Origin: Bacteroidota bacterium | GTDB lineage: Bacteria; Bacteroidota; Ignavibacteria; UBA10030; UBA8401 | Assembly (NCBI GenBank): GCA_025355705.1 | Contig: JANXZD010000378.1 | Location: forward strand, 1 to 11,370 | Direction: 5' to 3' | Length of the DNA: 11,370 nucleotides | Shown here: in pieces, positions 6,617 through 11,370 of the stretch | Layout of the letters: each line of letters starts with the position of its first letter | Position numbering within the stretch: the first letter of the stretch is position 1 | Made by a program: the position numbers and the translations under genes | Notes under the pieces: model-generated | What the model was told of the DNA's origin: nothing | Database searches by the model: none | The model's input: the letters and a program-made list of their open reading frames with translations, nothing else

Positions 6617-8365
6617 TTATTCCAGCAGCAGATCCGGAACCATCGTGTGGAGATTCACTTTAAGAAAATCTTTCACGTCATTCTCAGTTTTCATTTCCAA
6701 AACTCTACGAGCAATTTCTTCCGCTTCGGAATACGAAACTGAACGAATAATCTTTTTGATCTCCGGAAGGATATGAGGATTCATACTGAATTCGTCCAAT
6801 CCTAATCCAAGTAGTAACAACAGTGCAACAGGATCACCTGCCATTTCTCCGCACATGCTTACCGGCTTTCCGGCTCGGTGTCCCTCTTTAATGATATGGT
6901 GGATCGTTTTTATCACTGCAGGATGAAATTCTTGGTACAATTCAGCAACAACTTCATTTCCTCTATCAACTGCCAATAGATATTGGATAAGATCGTTTGT
7001 TCCGATGCTTAAAAAGTCAACCTCTTGAGCAATATCTCCGGCAATTACTGCTGCCGCAGGAATCTCGATCATCGCTCCAATTTTTATATTCTCATCAAAA
7101 GGAATCGTTTTCTCTCGTAATTCCTTCTTCGCCCGTTCAAGAAGTTCTTTTGTCCGGCGGATCTCTTTTAATCCGGAGATCATCGGAAGCATGATCCACA
7201 CTTCGCCAAACGCACTTGCACGAAGCATTGCTCGAAGCTGTGTTAAAAATACTTCCGGTCGATCCAATAATACACGAATTCCGCGCCAGCCTAAGAACGG
7301 ATTCTCTTCGTTCGTGGGATTGGAAACAACTTTATCACCGCCAATATCAAGCGTTCTCATCACAACTTTATACGGTGCAGATTTTTCAACGATCGATCTG
7401 TATTCAGAATATTGTTCTTCTTCGCTCGGATAATTCTCGGTTCGAAGAAATAATCCTTCCGTGCGGTACAATCCAATTCCGTGTGAGCCTTTTGTGTGCA
7501 CATTTTCCGCTTCTTCACTGAATTCAATATTGCAGGACAACTGTACAATCTTCCCATCTAGAGTCTGCGCTGTCAGTTCGCGGATCTCTTTTAATGAAGT
7601 CTCAAAATATTCGTGTTCTTCATTCCGCTCTTTGCAACGAATCAGTGTCTCTTCATTTGGATGGAGTATAACATTTCCAGTATACCCATCGACAACAATC
7701 GTATCACCGGCTTGAACAAGTTTGGTCACTTCTTTCAATCCAACAACTGAAGGGATATTGAGCGACCGTGAAAGCAACGCTGCATGCGAGGTTGTCCCTC
7801 CCATATCTGTTGCGTATGCCAATACCGCATTCCTGCTGAAGAGTACGGTATCTGCAGGCGTAAGAATTTCTGAGACGACGATCGAATTGGGTTCAAAGCG
7901 GGAGATGAGTTTTTCCTGTTGAATGTTCCTGATGATCCGATTCTTGACATCTTCAACATCGTGCGCTCGCTCGCGCATATATTCATCGGAAGAGTTCATC
8001 ATCATCTGCTGATATTTCGAGATCTCTCGATGAACAGCATATTCTGCGCTCTTCAATTCTTTCCTGATCCGCAATCGGATAGAATCGAACAACACGACAT
8101 CCAGCAGGATCATAATCTGCGCTTCGAAGATCTTCGCTTTCTGACTGCCCACCTTTTGTTCGGTCAATTGCAGCACTTTTTGTAGTTCTTTTTCCGACCG
8201 CTCAATGGAATGTTGCAGCCGGTCAATTTCGTTCGCAACTTCATCTTCAGAGATCGATTTGTCTTCAACACGCGGCGCTTGTTTAGCAAAAACATATGCT
8301 TTACCGATCACGATACCGGGTGACGCAGGAATTCCATGAAGCACTATTTCTTTTATTGTTTCCAA
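6617..8365 (-). CDS. ptsI: Phosphoenolpyruvate-protein phosphotransferase, PTS enzyme I
   Basis: A 582-residue cytosolic enzyme that takes phosphate from phosphoenolpyruvate and passes it to HPr. The order of domains is intact: HPr-binding helical part (about 30-150), swivelling phosphohistidine domain with GGTTSHAALLSR (189-200) and active His194, then the PEP-binding TIM barrel with LYRTEGLFL (299-307), RTLDIGGDK (337-345), NPFLGWRGIR (355-364), the metal/PEP site MIEIPAA (432-438), GTNDLIQYLLAVDRGNE (455-471) and the catalytic Cys505 in SMCGEMAGDP (503-512). Length is normal for enzyme I and there is no N-terminal GAF domain, so it is the sugar-type rather than the nitrogen-type EI. The start is TTG, chosen because an AAGGGG motif sits ten bases upstream; a GTG at codon 8 is the alternative. 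It lies 28 bases after ptsH in the same operon. No EII gene is in the window. Confidence 0.95.
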   Translation of the reverse strand: METIKEIVLHGIPASPGIVIGKAYVFAKQAPRVEDKSISEDEVANEIDRLQHSIERSEKELQKVLQLTEQKVGSQKAKIFEAQIMILLDVVLFDSIRLRIRKELKSAEYAVHREISKYQQMMMNSSDEYMRERAHDVEDVKNRIIRNIQQEKLISRFEPNSIVVSEILTPADTVLFSRNAVLAYATDMGGTTSHAALLSRSLNIPSVVGLKEVTKLVQAGDTIVVDGYTGNVILHPNEETLIRCKERNEEHEYFETSLKEIRELTAQTLDGKIVQLSCNIEFSEEAENVHTKGSHGIGLYRTEGLFLRTENYPSEEEQYSEYRSIVEKSAPYKVVMRTLDIGGDKVVSNPTNEENPFLGWRGIRVLLDRPEVFLTQLRAMLRASAFGEVWIMLPMISGLKEIRRTKELLERAKKELREKTIPFDENIKIGAMIEIPAAAVIAGDIAQEVDFLSIGTNDLIQYLLAVDRGNEVVAELYQEFHPAVIKTIHHIIKEGHRAGKPVSMCGEMAGDPVALLLLLGLGLDEFSMNPHILPEIKKIIRSVSYSEAEEIARRVLEMKTENDVKDFLKVNLHTMVPDLLLE

Positions 8366-8375
8366 TTATCTTTTA

Positions 8376-8381
8376 CCCCTT
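8376..8381 (-). promoter_or_regulatory. Shine-Dalgarno site of ptsI
   Basis: AAGGGG on the minus strand, ten bases before the TTG at 8365, lies in the 28-base gap after ptsH. It supports the rare TTG start, since no in-frame ATG exists near the expected N-terminus of enzyme I. Confidence 0.5.
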
Positions 8382-8393
8382 ATCGAACCACAA

Positions 8394-8660
8394 CTACATT
8401 TCATCGAATCCGCGTTCAAACAAACCTACTACCGTTTGCATTGCCTGCTCTTCATCGTCTCCTTCAAATTTCAGCTGCAATGATGACCCTTGTTCTGCAG
8501 CAAGCGTCATCACTCCAATGATACTTTTTCCGTTGATCTCAAATCCATCTTTATAAATAAAAAATTCGGATTTAAACTGTGCTGCAATTTTTACCAGTGC
8601 GGCAGCCGGCCGCGTATGTAATCCAGCTCTATTTCTTATCGTTACTTCTTTTTCAATCAT
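8394..8660 (-). CDS. ptsH: Phosphocarrier protein HPr
   Basis: An 88-residue protein covering the whole HPr fold. The active-site motif is RAGLHTRPAA with His15, the residue phosphorylated by enzyme I. The second landmark is NGKSIIGVMTLAA (43-55) with Ser46, the site that HPr kinase/phosphorylase modifies in organisms having HprK. The conserved context suggests Ser46 regulation may exist here, but no hprK is in view. The ATG at 8660 lies one base after the TGA of the prenyl synthase gene, so translation is probably coupled, and ptsI follows 28 bases downstream. With no EII in the window, the HPr/EI pair could serve a sugar transporter encoded elsewhere or act only as a regulatory relay. Confidence 0.95.
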   Translation of the reverse strand: MIEKEVTIRNRAGLHTRPAAALVKIAAQFKSEFFIYKDGFEINGKSIIGVMTLAAEQGSSLQLKFEGDDEEQAMQTVVGLFERGFDEM

Positions 8661-8661
8661 T

Positions 8662-9642
8662 TCAGAATTGTCGGTTCAAAACCATATTGGAAAACCAGAA
8701 CAACATTTCTCGCGCTGGCGTATCGCGCAATTTTTCTAACTGGAGATTCGCCTGACGAATATCCTTATCTATTGATTGTTTAGCAAGTTCAATAATTCCG
8801 CATCGCTCATAGATATCTTTAACCACAGGAATGTTCTTCATTGACGTTCCTTTGTTCTTGATGATCGATTGGATCAATTTTTTATCTTTTCCCTGGGCGC
8901 GTTCAGCAGCGCGGATCAATAGGAAAGTTTTTTTTCCTTCGATGATATCTCCGCCGATCTTTTTACCGAATTCTTTTTCATCTGCTATAATATCAAGCAG
9001 ATCATCTTGAATTTGGAATGCTCGACCAATATATGTTCCGAATGACCGCAGTGCGCGAATCTCCCGTTCAGTTCCACCACCGATCAATGCACCAATTTCG
9101 GAAGAAACGGAGAATAATTTGCCGGTTTTTTTTGCGATCATTAAGAGATAGTCATCGATCGAAACATCGTGGAGCATCTCATATTCTTTGTCGTATGCCT
9201 GACCTTCGCATACTTCAACAACACCTTCGGTAAACACATCGGCAACCTGGGCTATCGCTTTAGATTTTGTCCGTAATAGTTCACGATACGCAAGTGCAAC
9301 AAGTTCATCGCCGACAAGGATCGCGATATTGCTATCCCACCGGACGTGAACTGTGGCTCTGCCGCGACGGGATTCTGCATTATCCATGATATCATCATGC
9401 ACAAGAGTGAAATTATGAAGTACTTCGATTGCGACCGCGGCGTTCAGTGCTTCGTTCATCGATCCTCCAACAGCTTCACAAGAAAGAACAATCAAAAGAG
9501 GGCGTATACGTTTTCCGCTCGCTGAAAGAACGTATTTCATCGGTTCATAAAGCGACACCGGTTCCTTCTTATGAATACAGGAATGGATTTTTTGATCAAT
9601 CAGCGATTTATATTTATGGTATTTTTTTTCGTATGATTTCAT
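8662..9642 (-). CDS. Short-chain polyprenyl diphosphate synthase (farnesyl/geranylgeranyl type)
   Basis: A 326-residue trans-prenyltransferase that condenses IPP with allylic diphosphates. Landmarks: GKRIRPLL (43-50), the first aspartate-rich motif VHDDIMD with DDxxD at 83-87, RRGRATVH (92-99), GDELVALAY (111-119), KKTGKLF (171-177) and the second motif QDDLLD with DDxxD at 213-217, then GKKIGGDIIEGKKTF (226-240). The first motif lacks the two-residue insert of IspA-type farnesyl synthases. The fifth residue before it is Phe78; an aromatic residue there limits chain length in related archaeal enzymes, so a C15-C20 product is more likely than a C40 quinone tail. This product call is inference. 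The ATG at 9642 lies eight bases after the fni stop, so precursor supply and use are encoded side by side, and ptsH follows one base beyond its stop. Confidence 0.9.
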   Translation of the reverse strand: MKSYEKKYHKYKSLIDQKIHSCIHKKEPVSLYEPMKYVLSASGKRIRPLLIVLSCEAVGGSMNEALNAAVAIEVLHNFTLVHDDIMDNAESRRGRATVHVRWDSNIAILVGDELVALAYRELLRTKSKAIAQVADVFTEGVVEVCEGQAYDKEYEMLHDVSIDDYLLMIAKKTGKLFSVSSEIGALIGGGTEREIRALRSFGTYIGRAFQIQDDLLDIIADEKEFGKKIGGDIIEGKKTFLLIRAAERAQGKDKKLIQSIIKNKGTSMKNIPVVKDIYERCGIIELAKQSIDKDIRQANLQLEKLRDTPAREMLFWFSNMVLNRQF

Positions 9643-9650
9643 TGTCTTAT

Positions 9651-10706
9651 CTACTGCCGCAATTTTTTCGGTTGTAATAATTTCGTGCTTTGCAATTCTT
9701 GGACCGACGAGACACCGACCAAGAACATCGCACCTTTACATTCCAATATTATTTGTTCAATTTTTCGACGAAGTTCTCTTTTGCCGCCGTTCATTAATGA
9801 CTTCAACATCGGACGTGCAGACGCTGACATATCAGCACCAAGGGCAATCGATTTTGCACACTCAACTCCGTTCGAAATCCCTCCGGAAGAAACTATTCGT
9901 AGATCCGGCAAATCTTTTTTCAATCGAACAATTTCCTGCAATGCATCGGTAGTTCGTATTCCCCAATCCCAAAAATGGTTCCAATCTACATCTTTATGAT
10001 CGCTGCGCCGAAGAATTTCAACACCTGCCCAACTTGTTCCTCCCGCACCTGCAACATCAATATATCGAACACCAACATTTGTCAACCGTTTTGCAACATC
10101 AAATGAAATTCCTGCACCAATTTCTTTTACAACAACGGGAATGGATAGTGCTTTCACAAGTCTTTCAATTCCAATCAACACTCCACGAAAGTTTGTATTC
10201 CCTTCCGGCTGTAAAAATTCCTGTAATGGATTAAGATGAACTGCAAACGCATCCGCACCGATAAGATCAACAAGTTTTTGTATTGATGAAATATCTTTTA
10301 ATGTTGCAACTTCTGCCGCACCGATATTTCCGATCAATGGAATTGACGGTGCAGATTTTCGTGCTATGGAAAATGACCTGTGATATGCTGTGTTCTCTAT
10401 TGCCTGACGCTGACTGCCAACACCCATTGCAAGATGATATTCTTCGCACACCTCTGCCAGCTGCTGGTTGATCTTTTCCGCTTCCGGATAGCCGCCGGTC
10501 ATACACGAGATTAAGAACGGGAACGATAGCTTTTTATTGAGAAATGTGGTTGAAGTATCAATCTCCGAAAGATTTATTTCCGGTAGTGCGTTGTGTATAA
10601 ATTCCCATTCCTCAAATCCGGATGTTTTCATCTTGAACGAAACATCCTTCTTCACCGTTAGTTCAACGTGATCTCGCTTTCGGGAAGTTGTCGTTCGTCG
10701 TTTCAT
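9651..10706 (-). CDS. fni: Type 2 isopentenyl-diphosphate delta-isomerase (FMN-dependent)
   Basis: A 351-residue enzyme interconverting IPP and DMAPP with reduced FMN and Mg2+. Family motifs in order: RKRDHVEL (9-16), SCMTGGYPEA (67-76), MGVGSQRQA (94-102), HLNPLQEFLQPEGN (157-170) with the conserved Gln162-Glu163 pair near the substrate and metal, VVVKEIGAGIS (191-201), DVAGAGGTSWAGVE (217-230) and the flavin-phosphate loop SSGGISNG (273-280). The length is standard. The open frame begins one codon earlier with TTG, but the ATG at 10706 (MKRRTTTSRK) is preferred. It heads the run fni, prenyl synthase, ptsH, ptsI. No ribosome-binding site precedes it. An organism using this isomerase would normally need it either with the mevalonate route or as a balancing enzyme in the MEP route; the window does not show which. 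Confidence 0.95.
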   Translation of the reverse strand: MKRRTTTSRKRDHVELTVKKDVSFKMKTSGFEEWEFIHNALPEINLSEIDTSTTFLNKKLSFPFLISCMTGGYPEAEKINQQLAEVCEEYHLAMGVGSQRQAIENTAYHRSFSIARKSAPSIPLIGNIGAAEVATLKDISSIQKLVDLIGADAFAVHLNPLQEFLQPEGNTNFRGVLIGIERLVKALSIPVVVKEIGAGISFDVAKRLTNVGVRYIDVAGAGGTSWAGVEILRRSDHKDVDWNHFWDWGIRTTDALQEIVRLKKDLPDLRIVSSGGISNGVECAKSIALGADMSASARPMLKSLMNGGKRELRRKIEQIILECKGAMFLVGVSSVQELQSTKLLQPKKLRQ

Positions 10707-10712
10707 CAAAAA

Positions 10713-10741
10713 ATAATACCCAAATAATCAGGAATATGCAA
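10713..10741 (-). promoter_or_regulatory. Candidate promoter of the fni operon
   Basis: On the minus strand TTGCAT (10736-10741) and TATTAT (10713-10718) are 17 bases apart. The -10 matches five of six consensus positions, the -35 only three. The predicted start would fall at or beside the A of the fni ATG, giving a leaderless mRNA, which fits the lack of a Shine-Dalgarno sequence. The 83-base gap after the VUT gene shows no other signal. Confidence 0.3.
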
Positions 10742-10789
10742 GAAAGAGAAATGAATAAATCTTTTGTAATAGCAGAAGATGAAAAACCA

Positions 10790-11308
10790 CTATGGAGTAG
10801 AACGTGAGCGGAAATATTCCACAGGACGAAGTGCGAGAACAGCGCTGACCAATCCTTTGAATACGATTTCTCCGAAAATTATGGAAGCAACCTCACGATT
10901 GGTAAACACACCGGCAAACGCGATCATATTAAACAACAGACTATCAAGGGGAATGCTGACGCTGTTGCTTTTGAAGACCCGCATTCCCCATGTATTGTCG
11001 ATAAAATGATGATAAATTTCAGTATCGGCAGTTTCCGCAAGAACAATAGCGATCAATGAAGCGGTGACGATCCTCCATTGAACACCACCGGCAATTGTAA
11101 CAACAAGATTGAGAACAGCTGCGATTGCAATCATTTTATAGACATTATTTCGTCCTAACGATTGATGAACGCGATCTCTTGCAGTGAAAGTTATACCAAA
11201 AATGAACGTCGCTATGGAAACTTGTCCGAAAACAGGAAAATAAATGAACCACGTTGCAGTATAGTTAGCAGCTAAAGTTGCAGCAATGTAGATAATGGCG
11301 AAGAGCAT
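10790..11308 (-). CDS. VUT-family membrane protein, putative queuosine precursor transporter
   Basis: A 172-residue inner-membrane protein with about five or six hydrophobic segments. It matches the VUT/YhhQ (PF02592) pattern: ANYTATWF (14-21), FTARDRVHQSLGR (41-53), TASLIAIVLAETADTEIYHH (82-101) and SNSVSIPLDSLLFNMIAF (114-131). The family imports queuine, preQ0 or preQ1 for tRNA queuosine synthesis; which of these is used here is not readable from sequence. The frame remains open ten codons upstream to an ATG at 11338, but those codons are the terminator hairpin, and the first membrane segment begins naturally at the ATG at 11308 (MLFAIIYIAA). No preQ1 riboswitch-like sequence was found in the 62 bases visible upstream. 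Its gap of 83 bases to fni, with a candidate promoter, suggests a separate unit. Confidence 0.8.
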   Translation of the reverse strand: MLFAIIYIAATLAANYTATWFIYFPVFGQVSIATFIFGITFTARDRVHQSLGRNNVYKMIAIAAVLNLVVTIAGGVQWRIVTASLIAIVLAETADTEIYHHFIDNTWGMRVFKSNSVSIPLDSLLFNMIAFAGVFTNREVASIIFGEIVFKGLVSAVLALRPVEYFRSRSTP

Positions 11309-11335
11309 AAAATAAAATCCCCGCAGTAAGCGGGG
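11309..11335 (-). terminator. Intrinsic terminator of the gene to the right of the window
   Basis: On the minus strand CCCCGC (11330-11335) pairs with GCGGGG (11319-11324) around a five-base loop, followed by ATTTTATTTT (11309-11318). An A-rich stretch on the other side (AAAAT before the stem) can extend the stem past a bulged G and gives it some bidirectional character. Since all genes read leftward, it most likely ends a transcript entering from beyond 11370. It abuts the VUT start and could also reduce read-through into it. Confidence 0.8.
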
Positions 11336-11355
11336 CATTTTGTTGTCGGAAAGAT

Positions 11356-11370
11356 GGCGCGTAACGCGCC
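11356..11370. repeat. GC-rich palindrome at the right edge
   Basis: GGCGCG (11356-11361) and CGCGCC (11365-11370) form a perfect six-base stem around TAA. The element touches the window edge, so longer arms or an additional repeat unit beyond 11370 cannot be judged. Confidence 0.5.

Noticed and set aside
11309..11338. Ten extra codons at the start of the VUT protein
   Set aside because: These codons are the stem, loop and T-tail of an intrinsic terminator.
11309..11370. Possible preQ1 riboswitch upstream of the VUT transporter
   Set aside because: The visible 62 bases hold two simple hairpins and none of the conserved aptamer sequence that I would expect; a leader lying further right cannot be assessed.

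Overview
The window looks like a chromosomal segment from a Gram-negative bacterium of the Bacteroidota/Chlorobiota/Ignavibacteria (FCB) neighbourhood. This is inferred from an outer-membrane barrel protein with a C-terminal phenylalanine, lipoprotein and Sec signals, mostly weak Shine-Dalgarno sequences, moderate GC (about 48% hand-counted over part of ptsI), a fused phosphoglucose/phosphomannose isomerase and a type 2 IPP isomerase. No species can be named. Every supported gene is on the minus strand, so transcription runs from the right edge to the left.

Layout in transcription order: a hairpin at the right edge and a strong intrinsic terminator (11309-11335); a VUT-family (YhhQ/queuosine-precursor-transporter-like) membrane protein (10790-11308); then a tight run of fni (type 2 IPP isomerase), a short-chain polyprenyl diphosphate synthase, ptsH (HPr) and ptsI (enzyme I), with gaps of 8, 1 and 28 bases, most likely one operon. 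Next comes a 215-base spacer carrying an inverted pair of dispersed repeats, then a bifunctional phosphoglucose/phosphomannose isomerase, then a spacer with two GTTCCCAA-type palindromes and a GTGTC-type octamer array. An AT-rich orphan membrane-anchored protein (4495-5175) follows. Then come a 939-residue secreted protein that joins a zinc metallopeptidase domain, a TolB-like propeller and an Omp85-like barrel (1599-4418), a PQQ-propeller lipoprotein resembling BamB (356-1528), and finally the N-terminal 72 codons of a Crp/Fnr-type regulator (1-217) with a good sigma70-type promoter.

Functional picture: the fni/prenyl synthase pair makes and elongates isoprenoid precursors. HPr and EI form a phosphorelay with no EII component in view, so a regulatory or distant-partner role is possible. 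The isomerase feeds fructose-6-phosphate, glucose-6-phosphate and mannose-6-phosphate metabolism. The barrel-protease fusion plus the BamB-like lipoprotein form a plausible outer-membrane biogenesis or quality-control pair. This pair is the most interesting candidate for an undescribed system here, but its function is inferred from architecture only.

Three families of intergenic repeats sit exactly in gaps between genes. They also produce spurious in-frame upstream extensions of the lipoprotein and isomerase ORFs, and the terminator does the same for the VUT ORF; starts have been chosen to exclude these. No rRNA, tRNA, CRISPR array, transposase gene or riboswitch was recognised, and no gene-free stretch exceeds 300 bases.
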